Shown piece by piece: positions 23,025 to 35,459 of a stretch of 64,000 nucleotides of DNA. Origin of the DNA: Symbiodinium natans (Eukaryota > Sar > Dinophyceae > Suessiales > Symbiodiniaceae); the NCBI GenBank assembly GCA_905221605.1, contig CAJNDS010000513.1:462682-526681 (forward strand). The letters run 5' to 3'. The translations under genes were made by a program, and so were the position numbers. The notes under the pieces were generated by a model. It saw only the letters and a list, made by a program, of their open reading frames with translations. It searched no databases and was not told the DNA's origin. Position 1 is the first letter of the stretch; every line of letters starts with the position of its first letter.

Positions 23025-26015
23025 TGACGAATGCCCTTCACTGATGCAAGGAGGTTTGAGGCTTGGCCCCTCTCCTAGCATCCTAGCTGTTTGGAGTACA
23101 GTATGATGGCTCATGCCGAATGCGCTGCCAGCTCGAGCCTGCACAATGTAGCTTTTCAACCTCGTGTGGTTTTCACACGAGGGAAGCCAGCAGCTATGAT
23201 ACAGACGCGCGCGCCCTGGGCTCGCCAAGAGGACAGAAAGATGTTGTACAAAGTGTGCCCCATACAGCGCACCCAGGAAACTCAAAAATGCTCGAAACTA
23301 GACTCACTCCTGCCAGCTGACCTGCTGGTGCTGTTCCTGAGCTTTGTGGTGCTCGTGTATACAGTGGAGCAGCCTTCCAGTGGACAGGCGGCAGTAGTAC
23401 GCAAGTTTGGTAAGACTTCAGTGCAATCAAAGAGGCCGTCGACGCCGTTCCGGCCTGGTCGGGCATAGCATCTCCGAGCACGTGCAAGCAGCGCCCGGCA
23501 TTGATATTGACAGCCTACGAGTACGCCCCGGTGCCTTGCACCCGCCTGCTGTGCAGCTGGCCCAAGGGCAGCCAACCGCACTGGGCGGAATTCAGCTCCT
23601 GGCTTCCTGGCAGAACCAGCAAGGATCTCGTTTGCTTCACTGGATGACGAGTATTAAGACGTTACTACGAGCTTGCCGGCGCTACCTCGCCGGCTGCGAG
23701 GCGCTCCGAGGTGGTGGCGGCAACGCCGCCTCCACTTCAAGATACTTCAAGGTGCTGTGGAGGCACACGGGACTTTCCCCCAGCCGGTAGCAAATCGCAG
23801 CAGGCTGGTTAAAATCTTCGCTCACGACACAAACGGCCGAGCCACCACAGGGCCTTCTAGTACTTTCATCATAGTACTTGCTTTTGGGCTTTCAGCACAG
23901 ACCTCTGTTGTAGCAGCTCTGTGTTGAACTTCCCTCAAAGGACGAAGCAGTTTGAGGCTCAATCTACTTTGCGACCCATTGTAGCTTACCAATTCAGAAA
24001 CCTCGCTTGGCCAAAACACAAGACTCACAAGACCGAACCTGCCGACTGTCTTGAAGACCATCTTGGAGAGGATCTTGCCGTGCACTTGCCGAGGTCTCCA
24101 TCTTTCCCGCAAGAACGCCAGCAACGGTACTCTGGGCATCATGGCTGTCTGCCAGTAGTGCTTTGACCCTTTCCACCACAATGTCTTCGCATATCTTCCT
24201 GGTCTCCTCCGCGCTTTCGTGCCTTCGATAAATGTCCTGAGCAACTGCCCACGCAAGATCAATGCAGGATCAACGCACGGAACCCTGGCGATCAACGTGC
24301 AACTGCAAGTCTAAGGATTGCGATTCAGCGAGTGGCTGACAGAAAAGCAAGCTGAGTCTGAGGGTCTGCGATCGTAGTGCTCGGCTTTGGTGACAATGAT
24401 GCCGCAGAAAGCAGGGTCGCAGCATTAAGGGCCTCTCAAACCCGACTCAATTTGGCAACTGGACGCAAAGTCAGCGTGGCGCGGCCCAACGGACACGCTT
24501 GTGCATCGGAAATCATCGAACAGATCGGAACTTGACGGGGGCCACAAGGTCCCCCACCCCTTTCCGAATCGAGAAAACCACGCCCCCCCACTAACTCAGG
24601 CATCTCCTCGTGACTGAGAAGGGAGGAATCGGTGGTGGGGGGGGGGGGGGGCGGGTTCTTGTGAACCTGAACTTCCTGATATGTCAGGGATCAAGGCGCC
24701 AAGTCCTATTTGCCTCAGAACATTGTTGTAAACAAACTCCCGCCATTCGCCTTGGCCATTCATCCTGCTCCACAGACCTCCTGCTTAGTGGTTACCCTCG
24801 AATTGCCCTTTTCGTCGATTTGAGGTGTGTTCACGAGCGGGGATTGGGTTGGTCGGCCTGCGCGCCACCGTGTGTGTGTGTTTCTTGGGACCCTTGTGAA
24901 CGCTGTATGGAGTTGCAGACAAACCTCTAAGCTTAAACGGCAGAGTAGATTTTCGGGCCGGGCCGAGGCGGTCGACGCGCAGTCATGCCTACAGTGGGCA
25001 TGAACAAAGTTGACTCTGATGCGCTGCAGGTCTTCCTGGCTCAGAAGCTGGAGAGCCAGCTGCTGGACTTCATCAGGTCGGCCAGGTCGGATCAGGGCCT
25101 GGACTTCGTCAAAAGCTTGTGTCATAGCGTTTCGGCGAAACATTCATGCGGTGCACTGCGCTTACTACACATGTGCAAATGGCCTCCACAAGCAGCTGCC
25201 GAAGGGAGCCTGCCGAGGCCTCTGCGGCCTGTGCACGGCCTAGGGCCGCACTGCGATGGAGACCTTCCACATCTCGGACCACCTCTCCAAATCTCGCGAA
25301 ACATCTCGTGAAACATCTCGTAGCACATCTCAAAACTCAGAGAACAGAGCTTAAAGATGCTTTGTGCGGACGTTACAGCCCCTGAAAGTGCCAAGCCATG
25401 CCAACCAGTGCGCTATTGCGTGCTGGCCTGTGCGAACCGGTGCCGGAGCGTCTCCATCTCAGCCTGCGAAATTGCCAAGAACTTGTCTGTGCTTGCTATG
25501 GCAAGTGCCGAATTTCACTCCAAGCTACCATGCCTCCTGACAAGGCCGTGTTATCGAATTGCGCCCTTGGGGGTTCTGACTGCCAACAGCCCTTGCAGAG
25601 TACGCTGCCCAAACGTTGATTGAGATTGGCAGTGTGCGCCAGGAGCTGTTTTTTGCAAGCTGTCTGGGGCGACCTTGCGTTGCCAGGGGTCGGGTCCCTG
25701 GACGTAGACAGCATGGCTTGTCGGACTGTTGGCATCTTGCTTCTCTGCTTTCCAATAGGCGATGGGACTCAATAGGCAATCATCTTGCCGTCAAATTTGC
25801 TGCTGCTGTATGTACATGCTGACTGTACGCCCTTAGCCACATCTTGTGTCGCACCTGTCACCGCCTTCGATTCTTTCGGTGGTTCTTTCTTTCTTGTGGT
25901 GGTATGCGGTCGAGGCTCATTTTGCTCTTTCGCTTTGCCAGTCTGGTCTTCTTAAGCTTGGGCTCTGTTCCGCCACCAAAGAATGCCAGATTGTGGCAAT
26001 GTGGCATCCGTCTAC
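23025..26015. other. Mostly non-coding stretch with weak exon candidates
   Basis: The only stretches with coding character are around 24,985-25,290. There both strands give plausible helical peptides: minus FDEVQALIRPGRPDEVQQLA and EVVRDVEGLHRSAALGRAQA; plus DALQVFLAQKLESQLLDFI. Since known neighbours are on the minus strand I slightly favour minus, perhaps upstream exons of gene B. A 16-base G-run lies near 24,636-24,652. Confidence 0.25.
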
Positions 26016-26027
26016 GTGCTGCGTATG

Positions 26028-26095
26028 TATGTATGCATGTATATGTACATGTATACATACATATATGTGTATATATATATATATATATGTTATAT

Positions 26096-26134
<39 letters not shown>

Positions 26135-26172
26135 ATTCTGTATAATTGATACATATATATATATATACATAC
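26028..26172. repeat. TA and TG microsatellite
   Basis: A compound (ATGT)n, (TA)n and (TG)n tract, including an uninterrupted TG run of about 20 bases near 26,111-26,132, then TA again to about 26,166. Confidence 0.92.
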
Positions 26173-26199
26173 TTGAAGATAGATACATGCCTCCGGCCT

Positions 26200-27225
26200 C
26201 AAGATCCTGGCGCACGCGATCCGTCACGCGGCGCGCAACAGCGGCAGCAGCAGCTTCAGCACCGGCTTCGGCCACCTCACAAGGACGCCGGTCATGACTG
26301 CGAAATTTTGCGCATCACATGCAATCATCATGCGGGGAACATGGTAACATGGCTAATATCTCATCAATGCCTTGGTCTGTGGGAAGGGCGCCAGATTGAG
26401 ATTCGCCATATGGTGCTCCGGTGTAGGTGGGCGTGGTTGAACAGCTTCCACATCGGCAGGCTGGCGACCTATTGATAGCTGCGCCTTGCAAGAGCGTACG
26501 GCTGTAGAGTTCTTACGCAATATGCGGGAGGGAGGTCTTAAAGAGGTTCTGCTTCATGACGGCCTTGGCCTCCAAGCTCTTCATGCGGGAATGCTGTTCT
26601 TGAGTGCCTGGAGATCTGGCAGATTCTGGCATGGGCTCCAGAAACTCATTCTCCGATCTTCCATGCCCTCACACGACACGCAAGGCATCAATGTGTCTTA
26701 AACTCGGCCGCGCGTCATTCGCTCACAGAGCGGCACTGCTCTTCCAAATCCCGAAACTGCTGTTGGCACCTTTGGCTGCGAATCTCAAACACGAAGGAGC
26801 ATCTGGGAAAGCACGACGAGGGGTCGGAGGGGGCGTCTGCACAGCTTCTCTCTTCAGCACTCTTTCGGGGTACCGCTTGACTTCTGGCACGTTGAGAAGC
26901 ATCTTTCTCTTTCTCATCGGCAAGCAGCAGTCGCAAGAATAATGAAACATGCTTCAAGTCGTATTTTGTTGCAGCTCCAACGTTGGAGACAGGCCACCAA
27001 CATCCGACAGACAAGTAGAAAGAAGGAGACGACTCCCAGATCAGGCAGGGAGCATGTCCCTGAGGTCTCGCATCTCGATCTGCAGCTGCCTCGGCAAGGA
27101 CAAAGAGTTTGGAAGAAATGGGAAAACCGTCGGCGATGCAAAGGCATCCCAGCATTGGCTTTAAGCATTCCTTAGCCTTGGCTGTACCGTTAGCTTTACC
27201 CGACTTTACCCTCTGACTTGCCACG
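26200..27225 (-). CDS. Unidentified exon cluster, charged helical protein
   Basis: Three minus-strand stretches look coding. About 26,715-26,905 contains ADEKEKDASQRARSQAVPRK and FEIRSQRCQQQFRDLEEQCR. About 26,510-26,665 contains ENEFLEPMPESARSPGTQEQ followed by MKSLEAKAVMKQNLFKT. About 26,200-26,272 contains EAGAEAAAAAVARRVTDRVR followed by QDLEAG. The composition (Glu, Lys, Gln, Arg, Ala) suggests coiled-coil or disordered helical protein. No domain is recognised. The same strand and close spacing support one gene with introns. Splice junctions were not fixed. Confidence 0.3.
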
Positions 27226-27292
27226 GATTCGGGAAAAAGGGTGTCCGGACCCCCTCGGAAGGCTTCACTGCACGCGCACTGAGGTTTTCATG

Positions 27293-27316
27293 CGGTAGCC
27301 ATGTTGGCCCTCAAGG
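27293..27316 (+). other. Spliced-leader-like word (possible relic)
   Basis: CGGTAGCCATGTTGGCCCTC followed by AAG resembles the dinoflagellate spliced leader (CCGTAGCCATTTTGGCTC then AAG) with two substitutions and a two-base insertion. Relic leaders mark retroposed transcripts in dinoflagellate genomes. No clear coding frame follows on the plus strand, so chance is a real possibility. Confidence 0.15.
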
Positions 27317-27705
27317 CTTCGGGTCTCCGGGCACCTCAATTCTGTCCTACACTGCCACAACGTCGCCTTTCGTTTCTCAGGGAGCTTCTCGCAAGGAGGA
27401 GACCACAATAAATACACAGTCATGCATTTTTCAATACTTGACCGGTCCATAGACCAAAAAGTACACAAGGTGTCGATGGAGTTCATCATGCTCATCCTTA
27501 GGGTCATCAGGGGCATGGGGAGAGGCAGGCGGCCATTCAAAAGGCCGACAACCTCGCTGATAGCATGTGATTTCGTTCCCACACACCTAGTAGCATTGAT
27601 GGGACACGAGAAACTTCGCCAAGAAATCCCCGCAACTCCGCAGCAGTGGCAATTTGGTTTTTGGCTCCTTTGAACAGGCATGCCAAGGGTGATGCACGAG
27701 TGCAA

Positions 27706-28680
27706 CTACCAGATTTCGCTACTTATGAAACTGCCGAAGACATGACGAGGAGCTTTTGCCAAGTCTTCAGGGCCGCCATGGCAACCCGAGCTGCTGCACA
27801 GTGGGTGTGAGGGCCTGTGCACAGGACCAGAAAAGTCGACCAAGCACACCTGAACCTCTGACCATATAAGTATGAAGGAAACCCTGACGATCTCAGCAGC
27901 TGTTCCTGTAACCATCAAGTGCAAACTCCACCGCGCTTGTACTCCCTGCTCGCGTGACGGCGGCCTTCTTGTACTAGACCTGGCCCTGTCGGCAGCGCTG
28001 CCGCAACCACCCCCCCATGACCTTACAGCGTCGCTGGGTAAGGGTCTATCTACACTCGGACGACACAGCGCAGCCCTCACCAAGCGCATGCCCAGCAGCT
28101 CAGCACCAACGGCTTGTTGGGTAGCAACAAAGACCTGAGCAATAGCGCCACAATCTGCCGCAGTCCGGCCAACAACCTTGAGATGGCCCCTGAACAAAGG
28201 CGAGGGGCACACGTCCATGCGGCACAACACTACGGAAGTCATGGATGAGATTCGTTGACGCCAAGCGGGGCCAAGAAACAAGACTATAGATGGGGAGGAG
28301 GGGAGGAATGGGGAGGAGGAGGGTTCTGCACGGTTCGTTCCCAGTTTCCGAAGGGGTTCTTGAAAAGGGTGCCCAAAACCCAAGAGTCAACCTTAGGGGT
28401 CCAAGTCCAGGGTACAGTCATGTATTGTCCCTTGATTTGTAGCTCCAATGGAGCTCTCGTCGGTGATAACCAGTGACCTGCTTTGGCCAAGATGCTGCAG
28501 GACCGTGTCTGGAGCCTCTGGGGCGGCCCGTATTTCGGCCACCAGGCTCCCTGCAAAGCACAGCGCTTGCAGCAACTATCACAGCCCAGGCCAATGATGC
28601 GCTGATGCCAGCGGCACCTGCTTTGAACTCGATCTGCAGATTGAAGCACGCCTTTGCTGTTGCAGGCTAGGGCGGCTAGG
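27706..28680 (-). CDS. Unidentified exon cluster, alanine-rich helical protein
   Basis: A long minus-strand frame (27,706-28,383) contains helical stretches such as LKVVGRTAADCGAIAQVFVA and TQQAVGAELLGMRLVRAALC (about 28,070-28,200) and TGTAAEIVRVSFILIW near 27,850-27,900. About 28,500-28,680 contains EFKAGAAGISASLAWAVIVA. The spacing of helices recalls the octotricopeptide-like genes nearby, but the diagnostic F-x-x-Q-x-L-x-N signature is missing. This could be a diverged relative or chance. Confidence 0.25.
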
Positions 28681-28699
28681 GACAACGAAGCATGACCGG

Positions 28700-29440
28700 C
28701 AAGCGATCGAATCAAAAACCGTTCAGACCATGACCAAGAGCTCAATGAAACGCTCAAGGCATCGCCGGGCTGTTCAAACATGTTCAAACCTCCACCCCTA
28801 ACTTAAGCATTATGGAAAAGCTATTCAGCCATTATTAAGCATTCTGCTAGGCGTCAACGTGGCATACAACCAAGTCCAAGCCAACAAGTGTCGGCCCTCA
28901 CGAGGCCTCATCGTATGGTGATTACGGATGGCGACTTTCAGAACACCGAATAAGACAGCAGATGTACCACTGTAGAGGTCTGTATTGTCCAACCCCCGTC
29001 TGACACAAGCCCGTTTTGTCGGGTCGGCTCTCGGCTTTCTTCTCTCGTTCTGCTACTCCACGCTCACTCTACGCCTCTACGCATTGTCGGCTTTTTGCCA
29101 CCCACCCGCACACATTGTCATTTTGATCGGTTCTGTTTCGCGACTTTCCGATCTTTCCTCTTACACCGGCCGGCCCACCCTGACCCAGCCTCTCTCCTCC
29201 CGTCAGAGTGTCGGATCAGCGCTCTCGGGCTTCGTTGCATAATCCCGTGCAAGGGACAGCCCGAACATGCCCGAACCTCGACCCAGCATCCTTCCTTCAG
29301 CTCACACTTTGGCTAGACGATAATTCTGGATAGGCAAGGCCTGTCCCCATTTTTTGAACGCTAAACCCTGAACCCTGAAAATATGGCCAAGGAGCGTCAT
29401 CAGTGAGCCCGTGCGTTGCACGAAGCTGCTCTAACAGCTT
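28700..29440. other. Spacer without recognisable gene
   Basis: No coding frame stands out. TCGG-rich wording recurs at about 29,017-29,040 and 29,211-29,232 (CTCTCGGCTTTC, CTCTCGGGCTTC). A short telomere-like run CTAAACCCTGAACCCTG occurs near 29,362-29,378. Confidence 0.35.
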
Positions 29441-29449
29441 CCTTTGATC

Positions 29450-31200
29450 GCAGCAGCTAGTTGCGGAACTTCAAAAAGAAGGCAGAAAAGAAGGCCAACG
29501 CTGGTTTTGACAGTTTTTGACAGGGAGCTGCTTCCACTCCTCTGGGCTTGCCGACTCATAGTCAAGCTCTTCGAAGTGGAAGCTCACGCAAGTGCGTGCC
29601 AGCATGGGCATCGTCTCCTTCGGGCTCAACTTGCCTTTTCACTCTCCACATGCCCGTCAGATGATGGCAGAGTCTCCTGCACCTTCCCCGGCTCTGGCGA
29701 GGAAGCCTTCGACTGCACCAAAGCGCCCGCACCACCAGAGGGCGCAGCCTGATCCAGAACACTTTGCAGTCGCTTCGGCAATGTTCGGCAACACGGGATC
29801 CCAGCGCAACATCACGTGCAATTGTCGGACACAGGGCTGTATGAGGCCTCGATGCATATATGCACCCCCGCGGATCACGGCGTGGAAATACTCAGACCCA
29901 CAAGTGATGACAAGTGAAACTCGCCAGTCTCTTATCACACAAAACACCGACTCATCATGACTGAACATCCTGCCGACCTCGATGGGTGAGAGCCTCCGCT
30001 TTGTCCGCGCACTCACGGGCTTTGGTGAAGTCCGAGGCTCCTGCAGCAGCTTTTCAGGAGGCAGTCGCCGACCCACTTCAGGCTGCGGCCAGGGAACTCA
30101 ACGGAGACTAGCACTCAGAGTCTCTTGTTCAGCTTCCTGCGGCCCTCCTGCGCTGGAACCTCTGGTCTTGGCCTGGCAGCGGCGAGGGCGGTCCCGCTGC
30201 GGGCAAGCGCCACCAGCAGTTCCAAAGGCCAGCCGAATGCATGCCTCAAGGCTCACACCACACACATTCTTCGATCTTCGACTCCCCTTGGCATCCCTCA
30301 GTCTGCAAGCCGAATTGACCAATGAAGGGATGCAATCAAATGTGGATGGCTGGAGGCCTGGAGGAGTGCAGTTCAAAGGGTGCGGTCTCTGTGCATAGTG
30401 TATAGGTTGAAGCCGAGGTTGCTTTCACTTGATGCACGTATGCAGTATAAACTGTAACACTGATCAACTGAGAGAGGTTGCCAGAGTCTCAGTCCAAGCC
30501 ATACCTTTCTTCACCACTCGGCCTGTCCAAAAACATCAAACGCAGAACAGTCTCATCACAACAACCCCAGACCCTCAAAACCCCAAAGCCCCAAATGCCG
30601 TGAACCCTCAATACCTTTTTTCTGCCTCCGGGCTCTACGCTCCATACCTTGAAACCTAAACACCCAAAAGGCCGCTTTCAGCCGTCAGAGCCAGGCTTCA
30701 TTGCACGGTCCGCGCCGGCTGAGCTGATGGCCAGGAAGCACGCTTCGGCCTCTCGGAGAGCCAGGGATGGGGCAAATTGGATGTCTTGGATGTCACACAA
30801 CAATTACACACATTCGGCACAGGTGTGTCTGGCTGCTATGGACGTTCCCATAGCTCCGTGGTGGCGGCATGTACATCTGAGGTCAAGGCGGCAGCAAAGA
30901 CTGCGAGGGCGGCGAAGGCCTTAGCTTCCAGATCAGGCTTTGGCCTGGAAAGAAAGAGACATGCCGACATTAAGACCGCCACTCAGCCGCAATAGAGCCT
31001 TCTGAGAGCCTTCTCATGCCTTCCAAACTCGCCTCCAAACTGTCAGAGCGGGGTTGCTGGGGAAAGGCTCGGGTCCGCCGCCAGGTCCCGGCAGCACAGC
31101 GCAGCGGTGGCAAGGGCCGAGAGGACGGGGCTCCTGACAATGAAACAACCTTTTCACGGTGTGACTTGCTGCCACACTTTTTTGCAGCTCACACCCAGAA
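29450..31200 (+). CDS. Possible plus-strand exon cluster, Ala/Glu/Lys-rich helical protein
   Basis: If real, this is the only plus-strand gene candidate. About 29,453-29,505 follows a good acceptor (GATCGCAG) and reads QLVAELQKEGRKEGQRW before a GT. About 29,988-30,107 reads HSRALVKSEAPAAAFQEAVA followed by DPLQAAARELNGD. About 30,855-30,985 contains CTSEVKAAAKTARAAKALAS. The opposite strand of two of these also gives helical peptides, so strand is uncertain. No domain is recognised. Confidence 0.22.
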
Positions 31201-31204
31201 CACC

Positions 31205-33680
31205 AAAGTCATTAACTGACCACGTTGAGGGGCAGTGCCAGCAATGAAATCGACAAAGCTTCTTCCACGCCGTGGCTACCTGCCACAAGCACCGGACAGT
31301 TGCGGCAAAAACGTCGAGTCAAAACATGTCAAAACCGGCAAGTTGACAAACAACGCACACCCGTGAAGGAGCAGAAGAACCGATCTGGGGGGTATACTAT
31401 ACTTTGGGAATGCCTCCTGCGAACTTGAAGCCACCACTTAAAGCCACACTTGCTAAGCCCTGCTTTACCCGGCCTCTGAATAGAATTCCATCATTGGCAA
31501 TTGCAGCAGCCAGGGCCTGTGGCAACTGCAGCTGTGCGAGTAGAAAGTCTCATCATCAGGCCAGAGCAGTGAACGCTTGTCGTGGACGAGTTGCGGAAGC
31601 ATGCTTGAAAGATCGCGCTGTGACTGGCCCGCTGTTGAAGCATTTTGCAAGTACTTTACAAGTATTTTACAGTTGCTGCCTAGTACCGCAGCTCTCGGTC
31701 GCAAGCACAAACGTCATCACACATGACCACGCAACTCTGAACTTCGCACACTTCGCACTCTCACGTGGGGAGCTCGAAAGCGGAGTGCACCGCACGCACA
31801 CAACACACGGGCACCTCGGAAGTGAGGAGGGCTGCAAAGATGCTCAGGTGGAGCAGTTCAGCTGCCAGGACCTGTGCGGCACTTTCTGGGCACTTTGACA
31901 CCCTGTGAGACGAAGAGCTGCGAAGCTCCCGAATCACATGAAAATCACATGTGTTACCCTCAGGTTCCGGCTGCTGTGCGCAGGGTCCTTCGGGCCAACA
32001 TGGCCTTCTCACGGAGCTCCTCATCGCTTCGCTCTCTTTGCCTGGGAAGCCCCGAATAAGAGTTCAAAAGGGGCCCTTTTCTGGTCACTCCGATATAGAG
32101 TGCCGTGCACTGGGGTCACGCGGTCTCTCGCAGTCTCTCGCAGTCTCCGGCATGATTCCTTTTGACCTCCTCTGGCACACGTTAGCACGTAGGCAGTTCT
32201 AGGTCCCTTGCGCGGCTCCCGGCTGCAAGACTCGAACCACCGGAGTGGCGTCCTGGTGCTGCAGAGGCCAGCGCCCGAAACCGTGAACAACTCGGTGAAC
32301 TTACTAGTCAGGAGCCGCATACACCAAAAAGACACGACAAGAAGCGAAAGTTAATTTCAAATTCGCCCGGATAAAGCTTTGCTCTGAAGGCTGTAGTTTC
32401 GAGAAGCCGCGCCATCACAGTCGGCTGCATGGGTTGCATGACAGCGGTTTGGGAGCACGCAGCGAAAATGTGTCGGAGGTAATCTGCTCTAACTAGTGGT
32501 GCTTCTCCTTCATCCCAGTGTATGGCTTTCTACTCCTCGGCCTAGACTGTTTCCTTTGGCAACCGGCCGCGTTTTCAGCATGTTTGGAAGCTCTCACAGC
32601 TGCAGCAACACACCACGCGAACGCCTGCCGCAACTGTACTGTAGCGTTTGACGCTGTACTGTACCTGATCCTGTACTGCCCCTGCACGAAAATCCGGAGC
32701 GGGGTCCCAGCAGCGACTGCAGATTTGCACAATTTCATGGACACTGTCAGACCTCAGTGGCCACTCAAGTTAAGAGCAGGTGGAGAAAAAGCTCGGGCCA
32801 GGTAATTGAGTGTTGCTTTTGGGGGTCTTTATTTGTTCGGCCAATCAAGCCAAGGGCAGATCAATGACATGTTACAGCCATCTCCCCCGTGGCACACATC
32901 AAGAGCAAAGCGAAGCTAGGTCAGCTAGGTCGTCTGCGTCGAAAGACCTCAGGTGACTCTCAGGTGCCAATTGCGGAGGGACTGTATCCCATTATCCCAT
33001 CAACTGCAAGCGGTTGAGCAAGGCCATGTCGGCCATGCAAGTTTATTGCAGATGGGGGCCGAAGCCTCGGTTGATCTGCACAGCAGCGGCAGAAGGAGGC
33101 GGGCCCTCCTCACAAAGTGAAGACCACTTGTTTTCTGGGAAATAACATACACTAATTTCAATTGAACTTCAACTGTCCTTGAACCGGGTGCTTGGCCCCG
33201 CTGATGCGGCGCTGCGGCGCAAAGCTGCACGTGACCGTGCAAGCCCGCCTGGCAACATAAAGCAATTCAAGCAACGACGACAAGGCAGCGCCAATTTCTG
33301 CGAGCCGCAGATCGATTTCCGGGAGGAGAGCCCTCGCCCCCGCGCCCCCAACCACACCACATAAACCAGACCACACGCCATACCACCGAACCCCCCAGAC
33401 CACATACCACACCCCGCGACCACCCCCAGACCACGCCCCGCACCAGTCTTGTTAGGGCTTAGGGGGGTGGCAGAGCAAACAGTACAGCGCCCACGCCCCC
33501 CTGCCCCGCAAGCATCCCTGCCTTTTGTTGAGAATGTTTGGAAGACACAGACGTCAACGTTTCGGTCAGTTGTTGCTTTGGACGACACGGCCGGATCCAG
33601 GGTTCTCAAGTTAGGGACCAAGAGAGTCAAGTTGGGGCGAAGATGGGCCCTCCAAGAGGGGCATTTGAGTTCAAGGCACC
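31205..33680. other. Largely uncharacterised stretch
   Basis: Weak minus-strand candidates exist near 31,440-31,560 (LAQLQLPQALAAAIANDG) and 32,560-32,730 (RQAFAWCVAAAVRASKHAEN). Neither is strong enough to call. A CCACACC/ACCACAC-rich run lies at 33,350-33,445. The rest shows nothing recognisable. Confidence 0.3.
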
Positions 33681-33839
33681 TTGGTCAGATCCAGATTCGA
33701 GGATGAAAATTTGAAGGTTCCGGTTGGGGTCCAAGAGGGGTGGAGACGGTGGAGACATAAGAGTGGAATGAGTGGATGGTGTGGGCAGAGGTGAGGGTGG
33801 GGTGGGGGGGGGGCCCTCTCAGATACGGGGGGGTCGCAG

Positions 33840-34020
33840 CCGGCGGCAGAAACTGGTACAAGATGACCAAGTCATACTTGGCGCGCACCTGCACCTGCTC
33901 TCGGTCCGTACAGCGACTGCAAGACGGGGGTCTGAGAGGTCTCAGCACGTTCCTGCCAGCAAACTGTGGCAGGATGTGGCGGATGCCTTGTTTGGGAGAG
34001 GAGCAAGGCGAAGTGCACAT
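33840..34020 (-). CDS. Possible isolated exon (hypothetical)
   Basis: The minus strand reads KQGIRHILPQFAGRNVLRPL and then DREQVQVRAKYDLVILYQFL, which has natural protein character, before degenerating into Pro/Thr-rich low complexity below 33,840. No family or partner exon is recognised. Confidence 0.22.
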
Positions 34021-34029
34021 TCCGGTGGC

Positions 34030-35240
34030 CTACTGGAGCTGCGTTGCCTGAACGTGAGCGTCACCTGCGACTGTTGGTTCTGTTGGGATGTGCAAAAGCC
34101 ACGTGACAACTGCAACAAGCCTTCTTGGCGGGCACGTCGGCTCGGAGGCCCGTAGAAGGTCCTGGGTTTGCAGGCCGAGTTCGTCTGTGCATCACCCTGA
34201 ACGCACTCACTGAACGCCTGATCTGCGGTTTGTCTGAAGTTAAGTCTGGGGCTGCATGCATCCTACGTGGCTCAAAACTGGCTGCGCCTTCAGCGACTTG
34301 CCAGCATGTCAGAATTGTCAGAGTGGTAGATACAAGAAAAGAATGAAACAACTAAACTAGCATACGTCCGTGAACTTTGCTGTTCGGTGGGGCACATGCT
34401 CTTCTCAGATCACGAACAAAACAGTGCGGTTACATAATAAACAGTGAGGTTACATGGGGTCGGATACAGTCGGCATGCTGATACAGTCGGCATGCCGATA
34501 CAGTCGGCATGCTTGTCTGGTCTGGGGGGTTTGTGTGCTGTTTGGCGTGTCGATGGCCCTGCTTCAAGCCAGCAATCAACAGCAGATGACTTCTTCTTAC
34601 CGAGCTAGCCAACCGTGAAAGACTCAGGCTGCAGATGTTCAAGACGAAGTTCCCCACCGTTGTGTCATGTCATGTGTTCAAAAGCTCCCATGCAAGAAGC
34701 CTTCTCCAATTTCCTGCCGCAAGTCAGGTGCAATAGGTTCGCGGGTCAAGATTACCTCCGCTGACCGTGCATTGAGCCCACTTCAGGCTACTGGAGTGGC
34801 GAGCCGTGCTTGGCAAGCCGCACGTGAAACGTGGCCGACCCAACGTACTTTTTCTGCTAGATTGCACCACGCCGGCAGTTACTTCATGCAACTTCAGCAA
34901 CCAAACATCTAAGCCTAGCATCATACGGGTACCTGCAGGGTATTCGAGCATGCGAGGTGCAGGAGCCGTTTGGAAAGTTGTTTTGTTTTCGTTGTTTCTG
35001 ATCGCCTTGTCACTTACAGCATGTCGAGGTGGAGGCGTGCAACGCCTCCAAATGCTGTGATTGATAGCCTTTCCAAGCAGCCAGTTTCAATTACTGTCAC
35101 AGCTCCTGTAGGGGCAGTCCGGTTTGTACTCGGAAACGGGGTGGGTGATATCGACAGCCCCATATCACCCCCAAAACCTCCAGTCGCGTCCCGCGCTCCT
35201 CAGGCCTGTGCAGTGGCCGGAAAGCGAAACATGGATACTC
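34030..35240. other. Spacer with a small tandem triplication
   Basis: A 19-base unit (GATACAGTCGGCATGC plus spacer) occurs three times at about 34,462-34,512. No convincing exon was seen. Plus-strand frames near 34,970-35,050 include a hydrophobic stretch (SLFLIALSLTAC) that could be chance. Confidence 0.4.
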
Positions 35241-35264
35241 CGCCTTGTTATTGTTTTTGTTTGC

Positions 35265-35319
35265 TCTCCTCTCTTTCTTTCTTTCTGTCTTGATTTCTTT
35301 GTGTCTTGATTTCTTGATG

Positions 35320-35354
<35 letters not shown>

Positions 35355-35450
35355 GTCTTTCTTTCTTTCTCTCTTTCTTTCTTTCTTTCTCTCCCTTGGT
35401 CTTTCCTTTCTTCCTTCTTTGATTTGTTCTTTCTTCCTTCTTTCACGCTC
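35265..35450. repeat. CTTT/CTTTCTTT pyrimidine microsatellite
   Basis: A long polypyrimidine tract of TTTC units with interspersed TGTC and TTGA variants. The complementary strand gives Lys/Glu/Arg-only open frames that are artefacts. Polypurine-polypyrimidine DNA of this length can form triplex structures. Confidence 0.92.
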
Positions 35451-35459
35451 CTCTCTTCT

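Noticed and set aside
24985-25311. Plus-strand frame starting MPTVGMNKVDSD
   Set aside because: It looks plausible, but the opposite strand is equally plausible and matches the orientation of the neighbouring genes, so no gene was called.
32205-32300. tRNA-like T-loop word (GGTTCGAGTCT on minus)
   Set aside because: The flanking bases do not form the T stem, and no matching acceptor or anticodon arms could be found.
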